DNA of 64,000 nucleotides from Streptomyces roseirectus (GCF_014489635.1 NZ_CP060828.1:1798001-1862000), one strand, 5' to 3'; numbered from the stretch's first letter, positions 7,741 to 17,426 are shown. Numbers and translations are program-made. Notes: a model not told the origin generated them from the letters alone.

Positions 7741-10161
7741 TCACCGCCTCGGCAGCGTCAGTTCGAACCACACGCTCTTGCCGGCCCCCGACCGGCTGGC
7801 GCCCCACTCGCGCGCCAGCGTGCTCACCACCCGCAGTCCGCGCCCCGTCTCGTCCAGCGCGCCCGCGTCGAGGAGGGTGGGCAGTTCGTGGTCCGCGTCG
7901 TCGACCTCGCACAGCAGCGTCTCCCCGCGCACGAGCCGCACGGTGACGGGCCGCCCGCGCGCGTGCCGGACGGCGTTGGTGACCAGCTCGCTCACCATGA
8001 GGACCGTGTTGTCGACGAGGCGGGCGAGCCCCCAGTCGTACAGCTGCTCGGCGATCGCGGCCCGCGCGCGGCGGACCTCGGCGGGCTCGGGTTTCAGGCG
8101 CCACTCGGCGACGTCGTCGGGCTCGATGCCGTTGAGGCGGGCCATGAGGAGCGCGACGTCGTCCTTGCGGCCCCCGCGCGGGTTGAGGGCGCGGATGATC
8201 GTGTCGCAGGCGTCGTCCATGGAGGCCGCGGGGTGCGCGGCGGACTCGCACAGGGTCTCCAGGCCGACACCGATGTCCTCGCCGCGGATCTCGACGAGCC
8301 CGTCGGTGCACATGACGAGCCGGTCGCCGGGCTCCACGCGCAGGCGCACCGCCTCGAAGGGCACCCCGCCGACGCCGACGGGCGCGCCGGTGGGCAGGTC
8401 GAGGAGTTCGCTGCCCCCGTCGACGGCGCGCACCAGGACGGGCGGGATGTGGCCCGCGTTGGCGATGCTCAGCTCGCCGGCGATGGGGTCGTACACGGCG
8501 TACAGGCAGGTCGCGAGGTAGTCGCCGCCGAGCCGCTGCGCGAGGTCGTCGAAGTTGCGCAGGAGCTGCGCGGGCGGCAGGTCGAGGCCGGCCATGGTCT
8601 GGATCGCGGTGCGCAGCTGGCCCATCTTGGCGGCCGAGTTGAGGCCGTGCCCCATGACGTCGCCGACGACGAACGCGGTGCGCGCGCCGGGCAGTTTGAC
8701 CGCGTCGAACCAGTCGCCGCCGATGCGCCCGAGCTGGGTGCCCGGCAGGTAGCGGGTGGCGATGTCGCAGCCGGCCATGCGCGGCGCGATGTGCGGCAGC
8801 ATGCTGTCCTGAAGGGTCTCGGCGACCGCCTCCTGGTACGTGTACATGCGCGCGTTGTCGAGGACGAGGCCCGCGCGGGCGGCGAGTTCGGCGCCGGTGA
8901 CGCGGTCCATGTCGTTGAACTCGGCGCGCTCCGGGTGGCGCAGCAGGATCATGAAGCCGAGGACGACGTTGCGCGCCTTGAGGGGGACGACGAGCATCGA
9001 GCGGCCCGTGATCAGGGGCCGGATGTCGCGCTTGTCGAACTGCGAGGCGATCGCGTGCCCCAGCCGCTCGTCGATCCTCGGCACGAGCACGGGTTCGCCG
9101 GTCGTCATGCACTGGAAGAACGGCGTGTGCGCGGGGAACGGCATGGCCTCGCCGACGGGCACGACGTCGTCCCAGCGGCCGGGTTCGTCGGTGTGCTCCA
9201 GGGCGACGCGGTGCCACATGGTCCGCGTGTCGGGCACGCCCTCGTCGAACGCCTCGCCGGCGACGACCTGTTCGCGCAGGTAGGTGCCGGCGACGTCGGT
9301 GAAGCGTGGGACGACGGCCCGGCTGACCTCGACGATGGTCCGCGCGAGGTCGAGTGACGTGCCGATGCGCCCGCTGACCTCGTTCAGGAACTCCAGGCGC
9401 TCGCGTACGGCGACGTACTCCAGGTCCTCGCCGTCGTCGGTGAGGTCGTCGGGCACGGGCAGGCCCTGGGCGGCGGCGCGGGCGGCGCGTTCGCGGCGGA
9501 CCTTGCGTTCGGTGCGCCGCGAGACGCCCCAGTCGGGGGTGACGGGCACCTTCTCGTTCTGGCTGAACTCCAGGACGGGGTAGCCGAGTTCGAGCACCTG
9601 GGAGACGATCCGGGCGCTCTCGCCGACGCTCATGCTGGGCAGGATCTCGGGGAGCCCGCGCGCGAGGTTGTCGGCGCCGGTGAACTCGGTGTGCCGGGCG
9701 AACCCCGGGGAGACCCGCTCGACGCACACGGCGTCGTCCGGGGTCTCGTCGTACAGGACGGCCGCGTCGGCGGCGAGCACCAGGAGCCGTTCGGTGCCGG
9801 GGCCGAGCAGGGGGTACGCCCACCACAGGACGTCCGCGCGGTCGTCCCCGGGCACGCTGATGCGGGCGCGTCCGGCGGAGGGGTAGCCGAGGTCCGTGCC
9901 GAGCGCGGTGCCGTGGCCGTCGTACTCGGCGAGGACGTCGTAGGGGGTGGGGGCGGGGGTGTCCGCGGGGTCGGGGAGGGCGCCGGCGACGGGCAGCAGG
10001 TCGAGGGCGGGCCGGCCGATCGCGTCCTCCTTGGGGACGCCGAAGAGCCTGCGCGCGCCGGTGCTCCAGTGGGAGACCAGGCCCTCGTGGTCGACCACGG
10101 CGACGGCCAGCGGGACGCGTCCCGGGCCGGGAGGCGTGTCCCGCTCGGTGCCACGGTCCAT
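7741..10161 (-). CDS. PAS/GAF/PP2C (SpoIIE-type) phosphatase with anti-sigma kinase domain
   Basis: This 806-residue multidomain regulator belongs to the partner-switching systems that control stress or developmental sigma factors. In order: an N-terminal PAS domain (VVDHEGLVSHWSTGARRLFG), a second sensory segment, a charged linker, a GAF domain (about 290-460), a SpoIIE/PP2C phosphatase (about 480-690) with metal motifs GGDWFD, VGDVMGHG and ANAGHIPP, and a C-terminal HATPase_c domain (about 700-800) with the N-box ELVTNAVRHA and a GRGLRVV G-box. It can therefore plausibly both dephosphorylate an anti-sigma antagonist and bind or phosphorylate a partner. An in-frame GTG 33 bp upstream is an alternative start. 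No sigma or STAS gene is adjacent. Confidence 0.9.
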   Translation of the reverse strand: MDRGTERDTPPGPGRVPLAVAVVDHEGLVSHWSTGARRLFGVPKEDAIGRPALDLLPVAGALPDPADTPAPTPYDVLAEYDGHGTALGTDLGYPSAGRARISVPGDDRADVLWWAYPLLGPGTERLLVLAADAAVLYDETPDDAVCVERVSPGFARHTEFTGADNLARGLPEILPSMSVGESARIVSQVLELGYPVLEFSQNEKVPVTPDWGVSRRTERKVRRERAARAAAQGLPVPDDLTDDGEDLEYVAVRERLEFLNEVSGRIGTSLDLARTIVEVSRAVVPRFTDVAGTYLREQVVAGEAFDEGVPDTRTMWHRVALEHTDEPGRWDDVVPVGEAMPFPAHTPFFQCMTTGEPVLVPRIDERLGHAIASQFDKRDIRPLITGRSMLVVPLKARNVVLGFMILLRHPERAEFNDMDRVTGAELAARAGLVLDNARMYTYQEAVAETLQDSMLPHIAPRMAGCDIATRYLPGTQLGRIGGDWFDAVKLPGARTAFVVGDVMGHGLNSAAKMGQLRTAIQTMAGLDLPPAQLLRNFDDLAQRLGGDYLATCLYAVYDPIAGELSIANAGHIPPVLVRAVDGGSELLDLPTGAPVGVGGVPFEAVRLRVEPGDRLVMCTDGLVEIRGEDIGVGLETLCESAAHPAASMDDACDTIIRALNPRGGRKDDVALLMARLNGIEPDDVAEWRLKPEPAEVRRARAAIAEQLYDWGLARLVDNTVLMVSELVTNAVRHARGRPVTVRLVRGETLLCEVDDADHELPTLLDAGALDETGRGLRVVSTLAREWGASRSGAGKSVWFELTLPRR

Positions 10162-10362
10162 GGCCCAGGCCCTCTCTCCCCAGAGCTTCACAAGATCTGT
10201 CCCGCAGCCACCACGGTACGGGGGCGGCGGGCCGGGATGTGCGGCATTGCTGGAATTGGTGCGAGCGGGGCGCCGCCGGGCGCACAGGGCGCTCGACAGG
10301 GCGTTCGTCCGCCGCCCCGCGCCCCGGTCCCGGCCTCGGTGGTTCACGCGCGCCCCCACGCC

Positions 10363-12738
10363 TCAGTCCTCGTACCCGAGCTGGAGGTCCCGTTCCGTCC
10401 GGCCGCCGCCCGCGACCTGGAGGACGGTGGCGACGGGCGGGTACCCGGCGGCGATGACGGTGTACTCGCCGGAGGACAGGTCGACGAACCGGAAGCTGCC
10501 GTCGGGGCCCGTGGTGAGGGTGTCGACGACGTTCCCGGCGGCGTCCAGGAGGGTCACGCGCGCGTCCTCGACGGGCCGGCCGCCGCCCGCGCGGACGGTG
10601 CCGCGCAGGACGGCGCCGCCCGCGAGTTCGACGTCCTGGCGGGTCTCGCGGGCCTGCTGGACGGTGACGGGCAGGGCGGCGGGCCGGAAGGCGGGCGCGC
10701 TCGCGGCGAGCGTGTACTCGCCGGCCACCAGCTCGGTCATGGTGTAGCCGCCCTCGCGTCCGCTGCGGGTGGCGGCGACGACCTCGCCGTGGACGTTGGT
10801 GAGGGTGACCGTGGCGTCGCGCACGGGGGCGCCGTCGGCGGTGACGACCGTCCCGGCGAGGCGTCCGGCGCCGCCGAGGACGATGTCGAGGTCGACGGGG
10901 CGTTCGCCGACGGTCACGGAGACGGCCTGCGGCTGGTGGCCGCCCGCGGCGGCGATCAGGACGTACGCCCCGGTGCCCGGGGTGGCGAGCGCGTACCGCC
11001 CGTCCTCACCGCTGGCGCCGCGCCCGATCTGGGTGCCGGCGACGTCGATGAGGGTGAGGGCCGCGCGCGGGACGACGGTGCCGTCGGGGTGCTGCACGGT
11101 GCCGCAGACGGCGATCCCGGCGGCGTACGCCGCGCGGGCCGTCGGGACGGCCAGGGGCTCGGTCTCCGTCTCGTTGTGGGACACGAGGGGTTTCTCCTTG
11201 AGGAAGAAGGCGAGGAACAGGCCGACGAGCAGGACCGGCACGAGGTACAGGAAGATCCTCGGCATGGCGTCGGCGTAGGCGCGAATGTAGGCGTCGCGCA
11301 GCGCCTGGGGCAGCGCGTGGACGAGCTGCGGGGTGAGCGATTCGGCGTCGGGCGGTGCGGCGCCCGCGTGCGCGGGGACGCGGTCGCGCAGGGCGTCGGC
11401 GAGCCGGTTCGCGAAGAGGGTGCCGAAGATCGCGGCGCCGACGCTGCCGCCGATCTGCCGGAAGTAGTTGTTGGCGCTGGTGGCGGTGCCGAGGTCGGCG
11501 GGGCGCACGGAGTTCTGCACGGCGAGGATCAGCACGGGCATGACCAGGCCGATGCCGGCCCCGAGGACGGCCATCCAGAGGCTGTAGTGCAGCCGGGGCG
11601 TGTCGGTCTCCAGCAGCGACAGCAGCCACATGCCGGCGGCGGACAGGGCGCCGCCGAGGAGCGGGTAGAGCTTGTAGCGGCCGGTGCGGCTGATGAGCTG
11701 TCCGGAGACGACGGAGGCGACGACGATGCCCGCCATCATGGGCAGCATCAGCAGCCCGGACTCGGTGGCGGAGGCGCCGTCGACCATCTGCAGGAAGGTC
11801 GGCAGGTAGCTGGCGGCGCCGAACAGGGCGACGCCGACGACCAGGCCGATCAGCGCGGTGACGTTGAAGACGGAGTCCCTGAACAGCCGCAGGGGGATGA
11901 GGGGTTCGGCCGCGCGGTGCTCGGCGAGCAGGAACAGCAGGCTCGCGAGGACGGCGCCGGCGCCGAGCCCGAGGATGGCGCGCGAGCCCCACGCGTACTC
12001 GGTGCCGCCCCAGCTGGTCAGCAGGACCAGGCAGGTCGAGGCGGCGGCGAGCAGCAGCGTCCCGAGGACGTCGAACCGGGGCCGTACCGTCGGTTTGGGC
12101 AGTTTGAGGACGACGGCGACGACGGCGAGGGTGACCAGCCCGAAGGGGACGTTGACGTAGAAGCACCAGCGCCAGGAGAGGTGGTCGGTGAAGTAGCCGC
12201 CGAGCAGCGGGCCCGCGACGGAGGCGAGGCCGAAGGCGGCGCCGATGAGGCCCATGTACCGGCCGCGTTCCCGGGGCGGCACGATGTCCGCGATGATCGC
12301 CTGGACGCCGATCATGAGCCCGCCCGCGCCGACGCCCTGGACCGCGCGGAAGGCGATCAGCTGGTCCATGGTCTGGGCGCGTCCGGCGAGCGCGGAGCCG
12401 ACGACGAAGACGACGATGGCGAACTGGAAGACGCCCTTGCGGCCGAGGAGGTCGCCGAGCTTGCCGTAGACGGGCAGGCCGATGGTGGAGGTCAGCAGGT
12501 AGGCGGTGATCGCCCAGGACATCTTGTCCAGGCCGTGCAGCTCGCCGACGATCTTCGGGAGGGCGGTGGCGACGATCATCTGCTCCAGCGCCGCGAGGAG
12601 CAGCGCGAGCATGAGGCCGACGAAGACGAGCCGCACCCGGCGGGGGCTGAGCCCGGCGTCCTGGGGAGGGGGTGGGGGCGCGGCGGCCGGCGGGCTCGCG
12701 ACCGCCGGCTCCTCCTGCACCAGAGTGATCCCGCCCAC
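10363..12738 (-). CDS. DHA2-type MFS exporter with three C-terminal carboxypeptidase-regulatory-like domains
   Basis: Residues about 20-530 form a 14-helix drug:H+ antiporter. Visible motifs are [11 protein letters not shown], motif [12 protein letters not shown], and motif C-like [20 protein letters not shown]. After the last helix, about 250 residues contain three tandem ~80-residue Ig-like repeats, each with G.V....G.PV..A.VTL.D..G followed by DG.Y....L..G.Y.L.A, the pattern of CarboxypepD_reg/Cna-B-like modules. The GTG start at 12738 is chosen for GGGGAG at 6 nt spacing; the frame stays open 105 nt further upstream. The exported compound is unknown. No TetR/MarR repressor is adjacent. 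Confidence 0.87.
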   Translation of the reverse strand: MGGITLVQEEPAVASPPAAAPPPPPQDAGLSPRRVRLVFVGLMLALLLAALEQMIVATALPKIVGELHGLDKMSWAITAYLLTSTIGLPVYGKLGDLLGRKGVFQFAIVVFVVGSALAGRAQTMDQLIAFRAVQGVGAGGLMIGVQAIIADIVPPRERGRYMGLIGAAFGLASVAGPLLGGYFTDHLSWRWCFYVNVPFGLVTLAVVAVVLKLPKPTVRPRFDVLGTLLLAAASTCLVLLTSWGGTEYAWGSRAILGLGAGAVLASLLFLLAEHRAAEPLIPLRLFRDSVFNVTALIGLVVGVALFGAASYLPTFLQMVDGASATESGLLMLPMMAGIVVASVVSGQLISRTGRYKLYPLLGGALSAAGMWLLSLLETDTPRLHYSLWMAVLGAGIGLVMPVLILAVQNSVRPADLGTATSANNYFRQIGGSVGAAIFGTLFANRLADALRDRVPAHAGAAPPDAESLTPQLVHALPQALRDAYIRAYADAMPRIFLYLVPVLLVGLFLAFFLKEKPLVSHNETETEPLAVPTARAAYAAGIAVCGTVQHPDGTVVPRAALTLIDVAGTQIGRGASGEDGRYALATPGTGAYVLIAAAGGHQPQAVSVTVGERPVDLDIVLGGAGRLAGTVVTADGAPVRDATVTLTNVHGEVVAATRSGREGGYTMTELVAGEYTLAASAPAFRPAALPVTVQQARETRQDVELAGGAVLRGTVRAGGGRPVEDARVTLLDAAGNVVDTLTTGPDGSFRFVDLSSGEYTVIAAGYPPVATVLQVAGGGRTERDLQLGYED

Positions 12739-12824
12739 GTACCGCTCCCCTCGTCGCACTTGCCTCACAATTCCCGCGTAAAGCGACAACTCCTGGCAAG
12801 CGCGACGAGTTACGGCGCCGACCG

Positions 12825-12850
12825 GGTTCGGGGGATCAACCACCCGAACC
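12825..12850 (-). terminator. Stem-loop downstream of SRPBCC gene
   Basis: An 8-bp perfect inverted repeat (GGTTCGGG / CCCGAACC) with a 10-nt loop lies about 58 bp past the stop of the SRPBCC gene, before the exporter start. No T-run follows. A terminator is plausible for high-GC actinobacteria, but it could equally be an operator. Confidence 0.35.
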
Positions 12851-12907
12851 AGTGAATTCGATCAACGGCCGTGGACCGGGCGGAACTTGACCGCGCGGCC
12901 CGGCGTT

Positions 12908-13351
12908 CTACTTCTCCACCTCGGCGGCGAGGTTGGCGAGGAGCGCGTCGTAGATGCGGGCGAGGCCCTTGGGGGCGAAGGTCTTCTCGAAGAAGCCGCC
13001 GATGCCGCCGGCACCCTGCCAGGTGGTCGTGACGACGACCCGCGCGCGGCCCTCGCCGGCGGGGGTGACGCGCCAGACGGTGACCATGGAGGAGTTGCGG
13101 TCCTTCTCGACGAGTTCGCCGTCGCTGGGCTCGGTCACCTCCAGGAGGCAGTCGCGCACGCGCTTCTTGGTGGCCTGGAGCTTCCAGTGGACGAGGGTTC
13201 CCTCGCCGTCGCCGCCCTCGCGCACCTCGAACTCGCTGAACTGTTCGGGCATGAGCTTCGCGCGGGGGCCGCTGTAGTCGGCGAGTGTGTCGAACACCGT
13301 CTCCGGGTCCGCCGCGACGACGCGCTCGGTGATGGCCTCGACCTGCGCCAT
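12908..13351 (-). CDS. SRPBCC (START/polyketide-cyclase-fold) protein
   Basis: The 147-residue protein has the SRPBCC helix-grip pattern: an opening VEAITERVVAADPETVFDTLADY, a central alternating strand region (VHWKLQATKKRVRDCLLEV, VTVWRVTPAGEGRARVVVTT), and a long C-terminal helix (IYDALLANLAAEVEK). Such proteins bind hydrophobic ligands; many are lipid- or polyketide-related and most are uncharacterised. The start at 13351 is supported by GGAGGA four nt before the ATG. It is divergent from the radical SAM gene and shares the LexA-box intergenic region with it. Confidence 0.78.
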   Translation of the reverse strand: MAQVEAITERVVAADPETVFDTLADYSGPRAKLMPEQFSEFEVREGGDGEGTLVHWKLQATKKRVRDCLLEVTEPSDGELVEKDRNSSMVTVWRVTPAGEGRARVVVTTTWQGAGGIGGFFEKTFAPKGLARIYDALLANLAAEVEK

Positions 13352-13463
13352 GAGTTCCTCCAGGGCCTGTTTCTCGGGGTCGGGGCAAGCCAACCACCCC
13401 GCCCGTCGGCCGCCCAAATCGGGGGTCCCAAAGCGATCGGAAACGGCACTCGCACGATCATGG

Positions 13464-13481
13464 GAACACGTGTTCTATTCT
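13464..13481 (+). promoter_or_regulatory. LexA (SOS) box overlapping a -10 element
   Basis: The 12-bp palindrome GAACACGTGTTC fits the actinobacterial SOS box GAAC-N4-GTTC exactly. It is followed immediately by TATTCT (13476-13481), a good -10 hexamer, and lies 27 bp before the radical SAM start, so LexA bound here would block RNA polymerase. Function is inferred from the match and position. Confidence 0.72.
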
Positions 13482-13507
13482 GGGGTCAGTGCTACCCAGG
13501 AGGCGTC

Positions 13508-14554
13508 ATGCGCTGGCAGAACCTCACCCAGGAGCCCGGCGAGCACGGCCGGGCGGCCGACCCCGCCCTGTTCGGCGCGGACGCGGTGACCACCCGCACC
13601 TTCGACACACCCGAGTTCCGGGGGATCACGTTCCACGAGGTGCGGGCCCGCTCGGTCCTCAACCGCGTGCCGGGCGCCTCCCGGATGCCGTTCGAGTGGA
13701 CGGTGAACCCCTACCGGGGCTGCACGCACGCGTGCGTGTACTGCTTCGCCCGCCGCTCGCACGGCTACCTGGACCTCGACACGGGCATCGGGTTCGACAC
13801 GCAGATCGTCGTCAAGGTGAACGCCCCCGAGGTGCTGCGCCGCGACCTCGCCTCGCCGCGCTGGCGCGGGGAACACGTGGCGATGGGCACGAACGTCGAC
13901 TGCTACCAGCGCGCGGAGGGGCGCTACCGGCTGATGCCGGGCATCCTGGCCGCCCTGCGGGACCGCACGAACCCGTTCTCGATCCTCACCAAGGGCACGC
14001 TGATCCTGCGCGACCTCGACCTGCTGCGGCAGGCCGCCGAGGTCACCGACGTCGGCGTCTCCGTCTCGGTGGGCTTCCTGGACGAGGCGCTGTGGCGCAC
14101 GGTGGAGCCGGGCACCCCGGTACCCGAACGGCGCCTGGAGGTCGTGCGGGCGCTCACCGGGGCGGGGCTCGGGTGCGGGGTGCTGATGGCGCCGGTGCTG
14201 CCGTTCCTCAGCGACCACCCCGATCAACTGCGCGCCACCGTGCGGGCGATCGCCGCCTCGGGCGCGACGTCGGTGACGCCGCTGACGCTGCATCTGCGGC
14301 CCGGCGCGCGCGAGTGGTTCATGAGCTGGCTGGCGCGCCACCACCCGCATCTGGTGGCCCGCTACGACCGGCTGTACGCGTCCGGCGCGTACGCCCCGAA
14401 CTGGTACCAGCGCCGGATCACCCGTCAGGTCCACGAGCTGGCCCGGGAGTACGGCATCGGGCCCACGCGCGGGGGGATGCCGCGCCGGCCGCCGCAGCCC
14501 GGTGACGCGGAGGAACCGGAGCCGGCCGGGCCGGTCCAGCTGAGCCTGCTCTGA
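13508..14554 (+). CDS. Rv2578c-type radical SAM protein
   Basis: The 348-residue radical SAM enzyme carries the cluster motif Cys72-x3-Cys76-x2-Cys79 in GCTHACVYCFARRSH, a variant seen in the SplB-like/Rv2578c family. Downstream strands (KVNAPEVLRRDL, MGTNVDCYQRAE, FSILTKGTLILRDLD, VSVGFLDEALW) complete the TIM barrel. The Pro/Glu-rich tail ends QLSLL. The reaction is unknown; resemblance to spore photoproduct lyase suggests nucleic-acid repair. The start is fixed by AGGAGG four nt before the ATG. A perfect LexA box overlaps its promoter, supporting DNA-damage induction; I recall the mycobacterial homologue also being listed as LexA-controlled. Confidence 0.85.
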   Translation: MRWQNLTQEPGEHGRAADPALFGADAVTTRTFDTPEFRGITFHEVRARSVLNRVPGASRMPFEWTVNPYRGCTHACVYCFARRSHGYLDLDTGIGFDTQIVVKVNAPEVLRRDLASPRWRGEHVAMGTNVDCYQRAEGRYRLMPGILAALRDRTNPFSILTKGTLILRDLDLLRQAAEVTDVGVSVSVGFLDEALWRTVEPGTPVPERRLEVVRALTGAGLGCGVLMAPVLPFLSDHPDQLRATVRAIAASGATSVTPLTLHLRPGAREWFMSWLARHHPHLVARYDRLYASGAYAPNWYQRRITRQVHELAREYGIGPTRGGMPRRPPQPGDAEEPEPAGPVQLSLL

Positions 14555-14579
14555 GCGCGTCCGGCGGCTCCTTTCGGGT

Positions 14580-14616
14580 CAACTATGGGCGGAACGGGTT
14601 CTTCCGGCCGTAGTTG
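14580..14616. terminator. Long imperfect hairpin after radical SAM gene
   Basis: Two 13-nt arms starting CAACTA and ending TAGTTG pair at 11 of 13 positions around an 11-nt loop, 25 bp past the radical SAM stop and 60 bp before the peptidase start. No T-run is present. It may be a terminator for the upstream gene or an operator for the downstream one. Confidence 0.4.
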
Positions 14617-14676
14617 TCGGGACGATGCCGCGTGGGCCGTCGACCCGCGCGGCCCCGGCAGTCCCTGGGAGGCTCC

Positions 14677-16242
14677 ATGAGAAAACGCGCAGCCGTACTG
14701 TGCGGTGCCGCCGCCGTCGTGGCCGCGACGCTCACCGCCGCGCCCGTAGAGGCCGCTCCGGCGCCGGCCGCCGCGAAGCTCGCCTGGAAGAGCTGCGGCA
14801 CGTCCGACCACCCGACGCTCCAGTGCGCGTCCCTGAAGGTGCCGCTCGACCACGACAACCCGCGCGGGCGCCAGATCACGCTCGCGCTGTCGCGCGTCCC
14901 GCACACCGCGAAGCGGTTCCAGGGGCCGCTGCTCGTCAACCCCGGCGGGCCCGGCGGCAGCGGGCTGTCCCTCGCCGGGTTCGTCGCCTCGACGCTCCCC
15001 AAGGGCGTCGCCGCGCAGTACGACGTCATCGGCTTCGACCCGCGCGGGGTCGGGAAGTCGACGCCCGCGCTGGACTGCAAGCCCGGCCACTTCGATCCCG
15101 TGCGGCCCGACTCGGTGCCCGTCACCCCGGCGATCGAGCGGGCCAACCTCAAGCGGGTCCGGTCCTTCGCGCAGGCGTGCGGGAAGAAGTACGCGAAGCT
15201 CCTGCCACACATCGACACCGTGAGCGCCGTGCGCGACATGGACGCCATCCGCGCGGCCGTGGGCGCGCCGAAGCTGAACTACTTCGGGTACTCGTACGGG
15301 ACCTACCTGGGCGCCGTCTACGCCAAGCTGTACCCGCAGCGCGTGCGCCGGCTGGTGCTCGACTCGATCGTCGACCCGACGGGCGTCTGGTACGACGACA
15401 ACCTCGCCCAGGACCTCGCCTTCAACGACCGCCACCGCGCGCTGATGGCCTGGATCGCCCAGCACGACGCCGTCTACCGCCTCGGCACCGACCCCGAGAA
15501 GGTCGAGACGAAGTGGTACGCGATGCGCGCGGCGCTCGCGAAGAAGCCGGCCGGCGGGAAGGTCGGCGCGTCCGAGCTGGAGGACACGTTCCTGCCGGGC
15601 GGCTACTTCAACGGCTACTGGCCCCACCTCGCCGAGGCGTTCGCCGCGTACGTCAACAGCAAGAACGCGGCCCCGCTGGTCGCCGCGTACGAGACCTTCG
15701 CCGCCGTCGACGCGTCCGGGGACAACGGGTTCAGCGTCTACACCTCGGTGCAGTGCCGGGACGCCGCCTGGCCGCGGGACTGGGAGCGGTGGCGCGCCGA
15801 CAACTGGGCTACGTACGCCAAGGCGCCCTTCATGACCTGGAACAACGCCTGGTACAACGCGGCGTGCGCGTTCTGGCCGGTGAAGCCGCTGCGCCCGGTG
15901 AACGTCACCAACCACAAGCTCCCGCCGGTCCTGCTGTTCCAGGCGACGAACGACGCCGCGACCCCGTACGAGGGCGGCGCGCTCACCCACGCGCTGCTGC
16001 GCCGCTCCAGCCTCGTCGTCGAGGAGGGCGGCGGGAACCACGGCATCACGCTCAGCGGGAACGCCTGCCTCGACAAGCACCTCGCCGCGTACCTCACCGA
16101 CGGCACCGTGCCGCGCTCCGACGGCGGCCCCGTCGACGCGGTCTGCCCCAGCCTCCCCGACCCCAAGCCCCGCACCGACAAGGCCGCCGCCCCCTCCACC
16201 CACGGCTCCACCCTCCACGGCCTCTTGGGCTTCCGGGGCTGA
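14677..16242 (+). CDS. Secreted tripeptidyl-aminopeptidase-like alpha/beta hydrolase (S33)
   Basis: The 521-residue protein opens with a Sec signal peptide (Arg/Lys n-region, Ala/Val-rich core to about residue 26, cleavage after PVEA). The mature enzyme has the PGGPGGSG oxyanion loop (89-96), nucleophile Ser206 in GYSYG, acid Asp426 in QATNDAATP, and base His455 in GGNHGI. This is the Streptomyces TAP/SlpD family, which releases N-terminal tripeptides or processes secreted pro-proteins such as pro-transglutaminase. GGGAGG precedes the ATG by four nt. The lack of a lipobox indicates a freely secreted protein. It is monocistronic, followed by ridA after 81 bp. Confidence 0.9.
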   Translation: MRKRAAVLCGAAAVVAATLTAAPVEAAPAPAAAKLAWKSCGTSDHPTLQCASLKVPLDHDNPRGRQITLALSRVPHTAKRFQGPLLVNPGGPGGSGLSLAGFVASTLPKGVAAQYDVIGFDPRGVGKSTPALDCKPGHFDPVRPDSVPVTPAIERANLKRVRSFAQACGKKYAKLLPHIDTVSAVRDMDAIRAAVGAPKLNYFGYSYGTYLGAVYAKLYPQRVRRLVLDSIVDPTGVWYDDNLAQDLAFNDRHRALMAWIAQHDAVYRLGTDPEKVETKWYAMRAALAKKPAGGKVGASELEDTFLPGGYFNGYWPHLAEAFAAYVNSKNAAPLVAAYETFAAVDASGDNGFSVYTSVQCRDAAWPRDWERWRADNWATYAKAPFMTWNNAWYNAACAFWPVKPLRPVNVTNHKLPPVLLFQATNDAATPYEGGALTHALLRRSSLVVEEGGGNHGITLSGNACLDKHLAAYLTDGTVPRSDGGPVDAVCPSLPDPKPRTDKAAAPSTHGSTLHGLLGFRG

Positions 16243-16323
16243 GCCGCAGGTCAGGGGCGCTGCCGGGCCCTGATTCCCGACGCCGTCGGGGGCGTTGTCA
16301 GACCCGTGATCCAAGATGGACCC

Positions 16324-16722
16324 ATGAGCGATCTGACCCGCCTCCCGGCCCCCGACGGCGTCGCCCCCGCCGCGCAGTACACCCACGTCGTCACCGGCAC
16401 CGGTCGCCTGGTCGCCGTCTCCGGTCAGCTCGCCCTCGACGAGAAGGGCGAGCTGGTCGGGGCGGGGGATCCCGCCGCCCAGGCCCGCCAGGTCTTCGAC
16501 AACCTCCGCCGCTGCCTCGCCTCGGCCGGCGCGGGCTTCGACGACGTCGTCAAACTCACCTACTTCGTCACGGACATGGCGTACATGCCCGCGATCCGGG
16601 AAGCGCGCGCCGCACACATACCCGACGACCGGCTGCCCGCCGCCTCCGCCGTCCAGGTCGCCGGGCTGGTGCGGCCCGAATTCCTCATGGAGATCGAGGC
16701 GTTGGCGGTGACCGCCCCGTGA
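16324..16722 (+). CDS. RidA/YjgF-family imine deaminase
   Basis: The 132-residue protein matches the RidA fold: N-terminal GVAPAAQYTHVV, VAVSGQLALDEKGELVG, the QVFDNLRRCLASAGAGFDDVVKLTYFVTDM core, and the C-terminal LMEIEALAV strand with the conserved Glu of the intersubunit site. The typical Arg105-containing R.AVEV segment is replaced by SAVQVAGLVRPEFLMEIEA, close to the Rid subgroups of actinobacteria. RidA proteins hydrolyse reactive enamine/imine intermediates of PLP enzymes. Its stop overlaps the GTG of the next gene, so the two are translationally coupled. Confidence 0.85.
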   Translation: MSDLTRLPAPDGVAPAAQYTHVVTGTGRLVAVSGQLALDEKGELVGAGDPAAQARQVFDNLRRCLASAGAGFDDVVKLTYFVTDMAYMPAIREARAAHIPDDRLPAASAVQVAGLVRPEFLMEIEALAVTAP

Positions 16723-17243
16723 CGCCGCTCTCCGTCCGGCCCATGACCCTCGCGGACTGCGACCGTGTCGCCGAGATCCGCGTGCGGGGGTGGCAGAGCG
16801 CCTACCGGGGGCTGATCCCGCAGGACCACCTCGACGCCCTCTCCGTCCGCGCGGACGCCGCGCGGCGCCGGGAGCACCTTGAGCGGGCCGGGGCGGAGGT
16901 GGTGAACCTCGTCGCCGAGCGGGCGGGGACGGTCGTCGGGTGGGCCTGTCACGGGCCGTACCGGGAGGGGGACGCGCGTACGGCGGACGCGGAGTTGTAC
17001 GCGCTGTACGTGGACGCCGGGGAGTTCGGTACGGGGGTCGGGCGCGCGTTGTTCCAGGAGACCGTGCGGCAGGTCTCCGTGCGAGGGCCGCGTCGGCTGT
17101 ACCTGTGGGTGCTGAAGGGGAACGTGCGCGCGCGGCGGTTCTACGAGCGGGCGGGGCTGCGGGCGGACGGGGTGGAGGAGCCGTTCGAGGTGAGCGGGGT
17201 GGCGGTGCCGGAGGTGCGGTACGCGGGGGAGGTGGGCGGGTGA
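16719..17243 (+). CDS. GNAT family N-acetyltransferase
   Basis: The 174-residue protein has GNAT motifs in order: N-terminal VRPMTLADCDRVAEIRVRGW, a central ELYALYVDAGEFGTGVGRALFQ segment (motif A with G-x-G-V-G-R-A for acetyl-CoA pyrophosphate) and the C-terminal LWVLKGNVRARRFYERAGLRADG (motif B, typical of the RimI/YhbS branch). The GTG start overlaps the ridA stop (GTGA). The substrate is unknown. The final third is unusually rich in GGGG/GCGG codons but remains in frame. Confidence 0.85.
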   Translation: MTPLSVRPMTLADCDRVAEIRVRGWQSAYRGLIPQDHLDALSVRADAARRREHLERAGAEVVNLVAERAGTVVGWACHGPYREGDARTADAELYALYVDAGEFGTGVGRALFQETVRQVSVRGPRRLYLWVLKGNVRARRFYERAGLRADGVEEPFEVSGVAVPEVRYAGEVGG

Positions 17244-17277
17244 TGCCGAGGGGCGCCGGGACGGGTGGGGCCGCGAG

Positions 17278-17295
17278 TTGCCGGGCACCCGGCAA
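17278..17295. terminator. Short perfect inverted repeat between convergent genes
   Basis: TTGCCGGG and CCCGGCAA arms, separated by only CA, lie 35 bp after the GNAT stop. A second weaker CCCGG...CCGGG repeat follows within 25 bp. The position between convergent genes fits termination, but there is no T-run. Confidence 0.35.
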
Positions 17296-17426
17296 GCCGT
17301 TGAGCCCGGGTGACACCGGGTATCCGGAAGGCGGGCGAGCCCCGCGTGGGGCACCGGCCGTCGAACCCCGACATGACGCCGCTGGGCCGTCGGCCCGCCC
17401 CGCCGCTCAGGCGCCCCCGCGCGGTG

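Noticed and set aside
9691-12855. 1054-codon plus-strand frame opposite the phosphatase and exporter
   Set aside because: Antisense shadow of two well-supported genes; composition is Gly/Ala/Asp/Val typical of the reverse complement of high-GC coding DNA.
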